From Neonectria sp. B-13 (Eukaryota; Ascomycota; Sordariomycetes; Hypocreales; Nectriaceae): a stretch of 64,000 nucleotides of DNA. The notes under the pieces were generated by a model. That model did no database searches and had not been told where the DNA came from. It worked only from the letters and a program-made list of their open reading frames with translations. Each line of letters starts with the position of its first letter. Position 1 is the first letter of the stretch. The position numbers and the translations under genes were made by a program. Shown here one piece after another: positions 24,786-35,334 of this stretch. The DNA is taken from positions 124,001 to 188,000 of the forward strand of contig NOKP01000029.1 in NCBI GenBank assembly GCA_002682825.1, written 5' to 3'.

Positions 24786-26540
24786 GCAGATGGTAAGCTG
24801 AGCTGAAGTGAGTGGAGGGATGAATGATATGGTGGGATAGACCAACAAAGTCGGGACCAACCTGTTGATATGTCACGATGAGAGACGAATATAATAGAAC
24901 TGTCAAGAGAAACAGCCTCCAAAGTGCCGTTGGTCTTTGCGGCATGATCCCGGCATCGTCGGGGTCTTCCACTCCCCTTAGTCTTTCGTCCTCCATGACC
25001 CATCGTATCCATCTCAACCATCTGCCCTTGACCATCACCAAACCAACAAGTCCCAACCGACGACCCATTGAAGGGCCCACGCCATCCCTGTCCGCTGCCG
25101 CCCCTAGCCCTAGCGGCGTCGATTAGCCCGCATCGCCAGCTCAAGATGGCGTTCACCAAGAAACACGCGGCGCCTCTCCGGATCGCGGGGAAGCCAAGCC
25201 TCAAACATATTGCGGAAAGACACCCAGGTTTCGTGCGGCGCATGATACATCGCACGCATCTGAGATCGGGCGCTCGCAAACGCGGGCAAAAAAACAAGCA
25301 ACAAAAGAAACGAAGAATCGGAGATCTCCCGGCATACGGCTCCACTGCAGATGCAGGTGGTGTTGGCCGCTTCCCTGGGCGTGTTGGACGAGTGATCCCT
25401 GTGCTGGAAGGATTCTTGTTGCATATTTTCTCTCTGTCTTTCTTCGCTTGACATAAAATATTCGAGGACAGGGCTAGATGACAACTCTGTCAGCCGTGGA
25501 GCCGACTGTTGAGATGGTGGGACTGGAGGATACGAATAACACCGTCGTTGGTTTCGATGTTGGTGACGTTAGTCAAGATCTAGTTGGAAACTGGCCAACA
25601 TCTCAGATCACATCATGAAACTCGAGGCTTGCCGGACACGTCCAGAGTGCAGATTCTCCCGACTCGGCTTCAAGCCAGGCCCGCGGAACATACCCACAAA
25701 CCCGGTACGTCTCCAAACCCCGGGTAGATCTTGCCGTGGCTATCTATGCCGTTGATCAGCTTAGTGGAGATGTGAAACCCCGTCCTCATCAGCCTGCGCT
25801 CGAGAAGCCGCGTGCCCAGGGGGCGAAGCATCTGGACGACGCCTGTGCTTCGCAACCTCTGTTTCTGACAGGCGGCGGACTGGGCCCCAGCCGTGCGTGC
25901 GTCGGTAGCGGCACGCACCAAAACACCATGAACCCGGCGCGGCGACTGGGGCCCGTTGCGAAGAAACAATGGCCCAGGCCAGTCGGGTAAGGCTTGCTTG
26001 AGGAAACATAGACGACCCTGCTTTTCTCACGCTTATGGCGTTCTGGGGCTTCTAGAGCCAACGCATCGTGGATCGAGGAAGCATTAGCGTCTGCGTCTGC
26101 GTCCAGCTTGTTGGTTTATGTATGTATGTCGTCGCAGCCTCGGGAGGGATGACCTGCCTCGAGTTTCATCGTTCTTTTCTACTCTTTACTGCCCCAGACC
26201 TAGCTGTAGGTTGATCTGTTGGTTTCTGTTAACCTTGGGTCTCTTCTTCGTTCCTTCAGTTCTGATACTCTGAACTTCTTAACGACTCCCACCTGGCGTG
26301 GGATAAGTAATCTGGTGTTTGCCGACGATATTTTCATTATCGTCAAGATTCCCCTCGATCGATTCGACCATTGCTAGACCTTGGCGAACTACGAGACAAG
26401 ACGACTTTGACGACGACCGGCAACTCCTCCATCCTCGAATACCGGCACCAAGTATATCGCGAAACCCTTCATCGCCGAGGGCCTGGTGGATGATTTCAAC
26501 ACTCCGACGCCGCGAACCGTGAAAAACACAGGGGACGAAG
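24786..26540. other. intergenic region of about 1.75 kb
   Basis: No gene is supported. A Lys/Arg-rich plus-strand frame at 25068-25451 and mirrored frames at 25670-26061 lack domains and look incidental. A TATGTATGTATG run occurs near 26117. Confidence 0.5.
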
Positions 26541-28147
26541 ATGAATAAATTCCCTGTCGTCAATGGCGTTACCGTCTTCATGGCAGCCCCAGACGGGTAC
26601 GAAGTCGACTTCGACCACCCGAAGCGGCGGCTCGAGCTCGAAGCCTACATCGTATGCGGAGTCGGTCTGCTGCTGGCCTTGTTCTTCTTTGTCCAGTTCC
26701 TCTATGTCAAGGTATGGGTGCTCCGAAGGCTAGACGGAGAGGCAGGTAAGGAGATCACCCCGATCATTCGTCTGTGGTATGTGTATGTGCTGACTTGGCA
26801 CGAAGTCTGCCTGATCGTGGGTTGGATGTTCTCCGTGACGGTCCAAGCCGCTTTGCTTCGTAGGTACCTCTGGTGATGATTCTGTTCTGGATCCGGCGGG
26901 ATGGGGTTCGTCTCTCAGGAATATATGCTAAGTCGCGAGTAGGATCCTTTGCCAAGGCCCTGATGGGTATGCACGTCTGGGAGATATCTTTGAAAGATTT
27001 CAATTACGGCAGCAAAGTAAACATGCCCCAATGTTCTCATACACCAAGGCGCCAGGTGTATCGTCGGCTAACATGGTGTCTAGTTCATGGTCATGACACC
27101 TATTCTGTATGCCATCGAAACAGGATTTTCCAAAATCTCACTGGTGCTCTTCTACAATAAGCTCTCGCCCCAAAAATGGTGGAAATGGTCTGTGTACGGC
27201 ACCTTCTTCTTCATTGTCGGATACAACGTGGCCATCTTCTTCGCTGTCATTTTTGGATGCCGGCCATTGAAGAAGCACTGGACCGCCGAGATGACGGAAG
27301 GTAGTTGCATCAACCGACCGGCTATCTACATTGCCACGGCAGCACTCGGAATTCTCTCGGACCTGATATTGCTGGTTCTACCGATTCCTATGATTGTACG
27401 GCTGCAGATGCCACCGCGGCAGAAGGCAGGCCTCATTCTGCTCTTCACCATTGGCTCAGCGTAAGCACTTGTCGCTCAGCTCAATCTGGCGAATCATACT
27501 GACGGCTTCGTTCTCATCGCAGCACACTTGTGACTTCTGTCGTCCGGATGGTACTTTTGATGCCGATTCTACATCACAGCGACGTTACTTGGGTCGTTGC
27601 CAGCGCAGTCATCTGGATGTAAGTTGTCCACGTCGTTTTCACTCAGAACATATAATTGACCGAGATTGCGTCCAGCTTCGTCGAGTCAAACCTCCTCATC
27701 ATCTGCGCATCATTAACGACCCTTCGGCGTTTCTTCATCCGCGTGGCACCAAGACTCATTGGCGAGCGCGGCTCGTCAGCAGGATACCACCTCAGCGGCA
27801 CAGCGGGAGGCTACAGGCATCCGTTCAAGACAATTGGAAGCGTGGTGCAACGAAAGAGGATGGACAGGTTTGCGATGACGGTTGATGAGGGAGTTGAGTT
27901 CAACCTCGGGGTGATTGGACACGCGCTGCCGACGGAAACAGCTATTGGAAAGGGCGGAGAGAGGCCAGAGAGAGTCATTGCCAGGCACTTGCGACGGCAG
28001 GAGTCCATCAACAAATTCGCAGACTCAAGCTCCGAGGTGCAGATGTTGGATCAACCTGGAAACGAGGATGTTGACGCGGAGCGAGCCATTGTTCAGACGA
28101 CAACAGTAACGGTTGTGTATGAGGACCGGGCGAAGGGGCAACGATGA
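26541..28147 (+). CDS. PTH11-like integral membrane protein (fungal rhodopsin-domain family)
   Basis: Exons are 26541-26745, 26806-26859, 26919-27016, 27084-27460, 27523-27618 and 27676-28147 (433 aa, frame kept). The fungal rhodopsin-like domain covers about residues 30-290 and has seven hydrophobic segments. Typical family sequence includes MVMTPILYAIETGFSKISLV, FGCRPLKKHW and a terminal transmembrane segment FVESNLLIICASLTTL. Relatives include Magnaporthe Pth11, a surface-sensing receptor; many are orphans. No CFEM domain precedes the helices. The cytoplasmic tail of about 140 residues is charged. The first intron (60 bp) is in frame and stop-free, so the early junctions are the weakest part of the model. 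The ligand is unknown. Confidence 0.83.
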
Positions 28148-29857
28148 AGCGCAAGAGTAAAGATGAAGGAGAATTTGATCGGGTCGTAATTAGATTGGTC
28201 CCACTTGCGAAACCTGAAAGCGGGTTAATGTTGATCACCATGGGAGTGAGTACTCCATTGGAGAACAAAGCGCTGAGGTAGATCCCATTGTGAGGCATCG
28301 GATTTGAGGATATCCATAGTCGTCGGCGGAGCATGGCCGCCACGTGGATACCAGACCGAAGAACAAGAGGCAGCCAGTGCGGCATGTAGTGAAGCAAAAC
28401 AAGCGAACAGGGTTGAAGATGCCGGCGCCATCGGAGGAGTGCGTGTGGATTAGTGGCTTGGGAGTTGGGATCGGGCGGGAAAGTCGGAGCATTTCAGCTA
28501 CGGGACTAAGGCTGTGCTGAACGAACGGCTGGTTGTCCCTTGTTAACCGCGTCGTCAGCACGTGCAAATCGTCGTCAGTCGATCGGGCGCAACGAGGCAG
28601 AAAGTGTGAGGATGGTTTGTTAGCATAGGATTTTGCTTTTCGGCTGAGCTCGTGTTCGTATTCTTAATGAAGATGAATGGAAGACGACAAGAGGAGGATG
28701 CCCGGGAGTAGCCAAGACACGGAAGCGGGGCGGCCTCAGGTATCAATGATGCATCGTGATCAGGGAAGGCGAGACGGAGGGAACCTACGGAGCGGAGGGG
28801 GAAAGAGGCTGGACGGATGGATCCAATCCTGTCCAAACCTCAAACTTCGACATTCGCCCGGCTCCATTGCGATGGATGGAATAAGCGCCCGACCCTACAG
28901 CGCTTCACAGAACGGCCTGCCAGTGAATGAAGCATTGGACAGCACTGAATGCCGGTGACACAGTGCAACGCTCCGGCACTTGCCTTCTGAAACCGCGGAG
29001 CTGGCTCACTGAAAGCAGTGAACCATCAACCAAGAGCTCCAAGCGCCAATGCATTGCCAAGCCTCCCAATGCCACATCCAAGCCACCCTCAATGACACAA
29101 TGACGTCATCGCCCGCTGCCAACGTCATTTCCGGCGCGCCACACCAGGAATCTCGTCCACTTCTTGGCCGTCATCCCACAATCTACACGCAACACCACGC
29201 CCAGCTTTCTGATCTCTTGGGCCAAAGCCGTGCCAGCCGAGAAAAGCCCCATGCCCCCGGATTCGCCAACCCACTTGTCACCCTCCATCTTGTTCTCGTC
29301 ATCGAATCACCGCTTTTGCTCGCCTACCAGGCCCAAACCAGCCTTGGACCCTCCACCACCATGAAAGATCGCCACTTAACGTCGTCTTGTCTTGCTTGGC
29401 CCTGACGTGTTAGTGCGGGCTGTGGACTGTGTGGACTGTGTGTGTAAGGCTGTTTCCATCCACAGGCCGCGCACCTGACCCGGGTTGTTCCCTTCCCGGC
29501 TTTTCTGGTTGCTGCTCTGGTGAAATCTGGGTCGCATTCAATCACTCACACACTCATGCTCACGCACTGTAGTCTAGTCGCAGTCTCTGCTGTGTCATAG
29601 GTCATAATCGTCATGGACTGCTAGGGCGCCTGGTCTTTTAATAAATGCCACCCAACCTTCCCTCACCTTTCCCTACTGCCGTTTCTCTGTCTCTTGTCTC
29701 TCCATCCTGAATACTCTGTAGCCTCTCGCATCTGGACCACCTTTCTCCAACTCTCCCCAGCTCGGTCATCGTACATCCTATTGTCTACCTGGTGTAGCTC
29801 TCTATCATCCGTGTCCAACAAACCCAAAGCTCTCACACCCAAGCTTCAACCATTACA
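28148..29857. other. intergenic region of about 1.7 kb
   Basis: No supported gene. A minus-strand frame of 68 codons at 28225-28431 begins with a signal-peptide-like stretch but has no other support. The last few hundred bases are pyrimidine-rich leader of the gene at 29858. Confidence 0.5.
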
Positions 29858-30382
29858 ATGGCTTTCGGCATCATCACCATCATCCACGCCATCCTGGCAG
29901 TGCTGCTCATCATCGAGCTCGGCCTCACTGGATATGGTAAGTTCTTCACTTCTTCCTTGGCCCGTTCTCATCAACAGATTAACTAACATACTGTCTCTAC
30001 AGCCGTCAACACAACATGGGACACTCCTTCGTCCTACAGCTTCATGCTCTTCTGCTCCATCTGGTCGATCCTCATTCTACTATACCTCGCTCTGACGCCC
30101 TTGTTCATGGCGCGCTTCTACCACTCGATGGTAGCTCTCGGCCTGCTTGTCGTCACCGCCCTCTTCTGGTTCGCCGGCTCCATCGCCATGGCCGTTCACA
30201 TCGGCGTGCCCAACTGCCACGGCAGCACCTTCTGCCACAGCGTCCAGGCCGCTGTCGCATTCGGCTTTTTCATCTGGGCCATCTTCACCGGCCTGGCCGT
30301 CATGGAGGGTCTGACCTTTATGCGATCGCGCGGCCACAGCGCGCATGCCGATACCACCAAGCCCGGCCACTCGTTTGCTTAA
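29858..30382 (+). CDS. small tetraspan membrane protein, MARVEL-like
   Basis: Exons are 29858-29936 and 30003-30382 (152 aa); the 66-bp intron contains an ACTAAC branch point and keeps frame. Four hydrophobic helices are visible at about residues 5-27, 39-60, 69-92 and 113-133. The extracellular loop between helices 3 and 4 carries two cysteines (PNCHGSTFCHS). Size, spacing and loop fit the fungal MARVEL-domain group, membrane-organising proteins that include the eisosome protein Nce102. A specific role cannot be assigned. The tail is short and His-rich. Confidence 0.8.
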
Positions 30383-30985
30383 ACGATCGGAGCATGACAC
30401 GAAACGAATCGATGCGACGCGAAATCGCCACAAAATCTGGTGATTTGGGGAGAGAGAACGTGGTCGTCTCTTAGCTTGGATGTTTAACTGGTGTTTTCCT
30501 TTTCTTTTCTTTTTCTCGTCCCGGTAATGCGACATGGGACACGGTTGGGAGATACCCTAGGGATGGATCTTGCGAAACGTGGGTGCTACTCGATGCACTC
30601 ACACGAAACGCTCCTGGTGACTGGAGTTGCATGTACATACATTTCTGGCGCAACAGGATGTAGTAACCATATTGAACTTAACTGTTGGGATTGGCTGTGT
30701 TTAACACGGCGATTCCTTAAACTTGCTTGGCACATGTGATGTTTCGCTATTGTTAACCTGACGTTGGGAGTCAAGTACGCGATGAGGATCTGGTGGCTGC
30801 GCGCAATGTACATTGGTCGCCAGCAGCGTGACGCCGTGATGCATATATGTTACCTGCATCTTATGCGCAGACATATGGCTCAAAGTATATACAAGTAAGA
30901 AGCAAACACAGGCTCTGCAGGGAGTGTCCCGTCAGGCCCAAGCCACGCGACAACGCATGACAGGACTACATCGACTTCGCGTCGC
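30383..30985. other. convergent intergenic region
   Basis: This is about 600 bp between converging stop codons. No gene is seen; several short GC-poor stretches probably belong to 3' untranslated regions. Confidence 0.55.
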
Positions 30986-32122
30986 TTACACGCTCGGCCA
31001 CCCGCTGCTCCAGGTCACCGTGTTCCAGCCAAACTGGTAGTTGGCGTCGGCCAAGCCAATCGTCTTGTCGGCGTAGTGATAGTACAGCACGGTGCCGTAG
31101 GTCGGGTCAGCAAACATGCCCTGGCCGCCGGGCCCGTAGACGTTGTCGTGGCTGGACAGGACGAGGGTGCCGCCGTTGCTCGAGGTGCAGCTCTTGCCGG
31201 CCTTGTCGACGAAGGGCCCGCTGACGCTGGCCGACCGGCACGTGTAGATCTTGTACTCCTCGCCCTGGGCCGGCAGCGCCGTGTTGTAGCCGCAGCACAC
31301 GCCGGAGCTGAAGAACAGGTAGTAGTAGCCGGAGCGGTAGTACATGTTGGCGCCCTCGAGTGCCTGCGAGCCGGTGCTGTTGAAGGCGATCTGGTACGGT
31401 GTGCCCGCGGCGGCGGTGGCGGCTGCGTTCATCTTGACCTGGTAGATGTCGCCCCAGAAGGAGCCGAAGTTGAGGTAGTAGTTGCCGGACTGGTCAGCGA
31501 TGAGGTTGCCGTCGATGGCGTTGTACGTCTTGGACGAGTCGGACGCGACCCCGGTGGCGCCGTGGTCGGTCCAGGAGCCGTACTCCATGGTGGTCGAGGT
31601 GGCATATCCGATGGCCGAGTTCTGCGAGCCGAACGAGGAGACAGTGTAGTAGAGGATGTATTGGCTTCCGACCTTTTGGACATCCGGTGCCTTTTTAATT
31701 CACAGGTGTTAGTTAGTCTTTTAATCCTGGTGTTGATCTAACCCTGGAGGTTGATCCCGAGGATAGTCCCGATGCCGATCCGGAGTCTCATCCGGAGGCC
31801 GATCCCCCGGAGTCCGGAAGCTCCAATATCTCCGTTCATCACTCACCCACAAGTCATCCTTTCCAGTCAGGTTGATGATGCTCCCCGAGGGAACGGCAGC
31901 ACCCTGATACACCCACGGGCCGGTCAAGGCAGAGGCCTTCCAGATGCCGATGAGGCTGCCGGTCTCGAAGCGGAAGTAGACGCCGTCGCTGGTCCGGCGG
32001 ACGACGCTGGGGTCGTGAGACCAGCATTGGCCGCTGCAGGACCCGGGGTTGGCGTAGGCGGACGCCTCAGTGGCCAGCAGGGCGACGGGCAACAAGGCCT
32101 TGAGGAAGTTCCAGAACTTCAT
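30986..32122 (-). CDS. secreted GH43 endo-arabinanase
   Basis: Exons are 32122-31847 and 31690-30986 (326 aa). The 156-bp intron is GT..AG, falls exactly inside the conserved DDLWAPDV sequence and keeps phase 0. The enzyme cuts alpha-1,5-arabinan side chains of plant pectin. The signal peptide is [24 protein letters not shown]43 five-blade-propeller residues are present: catalytic base in CWSHDPSVV (Asp37), pKa modulator in TYNAIDGNL (Asp152) and acid in [11 protein letters not shown] (Glu204). Cys residues in SSGVCCGYN and DKAGKSC are typical of the arabinanase subfamily. The end, GWPSV, coincides with the usual end of the domain, with no binding module. Confidence 0.92.
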
Positions 32123-32237
32123 GTTGGCGATGGTGCAAAGTACGGGGCTGGTGATGTTCGTTTTTCTGGCTCTCCTGGAGTCCTGCAATGCTGTGAAGAC
32201 GGACGTTGAGAACAGCGCCCTTGGACTTTATGTACAT

Positions 32238-32288
32238 GTTTCCATCCCATGTTTCCATCCCATGTTTCCATCCCATGTTTCCATCCCA
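32238..32288 (+). repeat. 13-bp tandem repeat, about four copies
   Basis: The unit GTTTCCATCCCAT is repeated head to tail, the last copy incomplete. It ends about 115 bp upstream of the arabinanase ATG, so it lies in the promoter or 5' leader. Confidence 0.9.
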
Positions 32289-34022
32289 ACTCCATCCACC
32301 CACGACTCCATCCGCGACCCATTTCAGGAGTGATATACCCGCTCGTATCACCAGACAGTGGATGTGGTTGTTGTTTCTTTACCTCTGCGCACCGCGTAAG
32401 CCTTTTTGGCTGGGGGCTCTGGCTTAATTGCTGATTGGCGGAATATCCATTGTGAGGGGGATTGAAGGGCCAAGGGGAGGCCGGATTAGGCACGACGGAG
32501 TTTAGACGGAGGGGGATGGTCCGAGTAAGAAAACGATTCTTCTTGAGAGCTACCGTAGCATACTTGGAGGCAGGAAGAGAGGCTTTCGCTTTGTGCCTGG
32601 CGATGGTGTTTTGGCGATCGGTTTGGTGTTGGTCGTTAGCGATGCCAATAGCGGATATCGATCGATTCGGCACATGGCGCAGCGCACATGGCTTGGTAGC
32701 ATGCTCCCAGAGAAGAAGGCGCCCCATTCCATCCATGCTGGTTTGGTCCCTCGGTACGGTACGGACGGCCGGCAACTGTATCCGTCAACCACTGCGATAC
32801 GTGATTGTACGGCGCGGACAGATTAGATTAGATTAGTAGGGAGCACGCCGCGGAAGCCTGTGACGGGTAGCTCCCGTTCGCGTGGAACGGAACCCGGAGG
32901 CATCCCATCGTCCATGAGTGGGGGCGAAAGCCATGCGCGAATCGAGCCGGGGGTGGCTACAACGGCCTGCAGGGGGGTCAAAGCGTATGGGACGGGATGG
33001 GATGGGATAGAACGAGGACGGAGATGGAGACAAAGAACGGGGAGACGAGACGGAGAAGTAGCAGCTTTCGTGGTCATGGTTGATTGTTGTGGGTTGGATG
33101 GATTAATTACCTCAACCCTGTGCACTTGGGCTACCAACTGTCTATCTATCTATCTACTACAGTATTACCTACCTATACCGGTGCTCTCCTACCTAAGCGG
33201 CCAAAGCGCAACACCGACAGCTTGCATCTCAACCCTGTTCGCCCGGTGTTGGTCTGGTCCCTCGGTGCATTCTTCCCTTTCATCCTCACGCACATATACC
33301 GACGCAGTTCGTCCACTGAAACCCCGGAAGCCGTCCGTAAGGTGCAATAATGTCCGGCCTTGCGTCCGCGGCCCCCCTGGAATACAAGATAGCTGCTGGC
33401 GGAACAAGCCTCCTCGGTGGCGTACACGTTGCTAGCGAGGCGCTGTCAACGATGAGGGCAGAACGGACGGACCTTCATTGACACTGACAAGCAAGCGATC
33501 CCTGGTGGACGAGACGAAACTAACGAAATAAAGACTCGGGCCCCGGCGACTGCCTTTTCTTGGATCGCCATCGACTGGGGGGCGTTGAGTTCCTGGCCGG
33601 TAAGATTCCTTGGCTGGTAAGGATGTCACTGGAGAATAGATAAGAGAAGTTCCCCCCCAAGGCCTACGCCCCCCCCCCCAAAGCAACCATGGCACGTGAA
33701 AGAGAAGTTGGAGAAAGGCAGAAGACGGAGGCTAGAGAAAGGACCAGACGGAGGCTAACGATTTGACACGGGCGAGCAAGATGAACAGGGGTTAAACAGT
33801 GAGGCTTGGACCCGCGCTTGGGTATTTGTGAGCCCATGACAAATTGCATGCTTCCCCAGAGCTCTCCATGTCCATATCCACGGGTTCAGCATGGCACCCA
33901 CGACAGCAGGGCTGCTCTAGGCTCGACTTGGATCGATCGTCGCTATCTCCATATCTCGAGGCATTACATACAATGAATGCATGATGCTCGCTCGTGTTTG
34001 CCCCCGACGTGTCGTAACGATG

Positions 34023-34052
34023 CAAAAAGCAAAGCAAAAAGCAAAGCAAAAA
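34023..34052 (+). repeat. AAAGCAAAGCA short tandem repeat
   Basis: Repeated AGCAAAGCAAAA units span about 30 bp of non-coding DNA. Confidence 0.75.
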
Positions 34053-35334
34053 GGGAGCTCGATGGAGGGCAAGGTGTGACTGATCACCGTCACCGTCCCC
34101 GTCGCAAAGAATGCTACATACATACTTTGTTCCTCGAAACCAAAGGTCCTTTACATGAACCGTCGCTACCAACAAACCACACAGGATTAATTCATTCCCC
34201 TTGGTCATTGGGCCACCGTCGACGCCGCGCGCCCTTATCAGTTCCCAACGCCTGCCCGGGGTCTTAGTCTTGGACATGTCATCCTTATCAGCCACATTAC
34301 CTACCAAGACTGGAACTGAGATGCCTATCCGGGCCGCGACCAAATCCCAAGAAAAGCTCCTCTTTTCTTCTTGTTCTAAATTCTGACCCCCCCGTCGTTC
34401 TCATCTCTTCCCCTGCCAAGCCTCCCCTGGTTTGTGACGACACACCCCCAGAGGAGTATACTTTTGCGGTGGTGATACGGTGATACCCGACTGCAGCACT
34501 TATTACTCCTTCAGAATATTCGAGACTCAACAGACAAACTTTCTCTCCTCTCTCGCTCTATCTCCTGTCCTGCTTCCGGAACCTACACCCGCCACTGACT
34601 CAAGAACGGGCCATCCCCCGGCCGACTTGGGCTTAGACTAGACGCTCCCCGGGTTTCTCTCGCCATTCATTTACTCTTCCCTCCATTTGCCCCTCCAAAA
34701 AGAAAGAAAAAGGAAGCATTGCACGAAGCTTCGTCTCTCCCGCCACCTGTTTGAAAACTTTGGTGAAATACGTTCTTGCTCGCGCGGCTACAACAAGAGA
34801 AACAGTCCTCGGCCTTTCCTTCACCGTGCGGTGTGCCAGAGGGGTTAGCGGTCTTACCTCACACTGCCGGATGCGTCGTCCCAGCGGGCGCAACGCCTTG
34901 GAAAACACCACCTCGTAATAACACCTGGGAGCGTTGCTTACGCGCATTCTGCGACAAGACGAGATATCACAATTCCTTTTCACGACACCATCTACCGATT
35001 GGCTGTATGCGACAACGGCCTGACCAATTAACCACTTAATTCAAGCATCCCTTGTTCTTCTTCTGTGCGGAACAGCCCTCTTCCTGTCGCCTCAAACCAC
35101 TCATCACTTGCTCTTCCGCCTGCCCCGAGAGCGACGACGTATATCAGTCCTGCACATATATATACCCTTTTGCAACTTTTAATCTTGTTGATTCTTGGAT
35201 ACCCCTGGATTTACTGGATTTGCTGGAGTCTGCGTTGTTTAGCAGTCTGAGCTATACGTCCAAAAGGCAACTCTTCAGATACTCTCTTCGTCAACCTCCA
35301 TACTCATCTTATTACCACCACCACAACACCCAGC

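Larger units (their letters stand above)
32123..35334. other. divergent intergenic region of about 3.2 kb
   Basis: No supported gene. It contains several simple repeats (13-bp units at 32238, CTAT units near 33143, GGGAT units near 32993, a C-run near 33667, AAAGCA units near 34023) and a long pyrimidine-rich stretch from about 34500 that is probably the leader of the gene at 35335. Confidence 0.5.

Noticed and set aside
23514..24860. A 448-codon antisense frame opposite the phosphodiesterase gene
   Set aside because: It mirrors the sense gene and arises from strong GC bias at third codon positions; it has no domain, while the sense frame has a signal peptide and catalytic motifs.
25068..25451. 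A Lys/Arg-rich 127-codon frame
   Set aside because: No start context, domain or splice support; the basic stretch resembles coding only through local composition.
28225..28431. Possible small secreted protein of 68 aa on the minus strand
   Set aside because: Only the signal-like N terminus supports it; no cysteine pattern, and overlapping frames are equally open.
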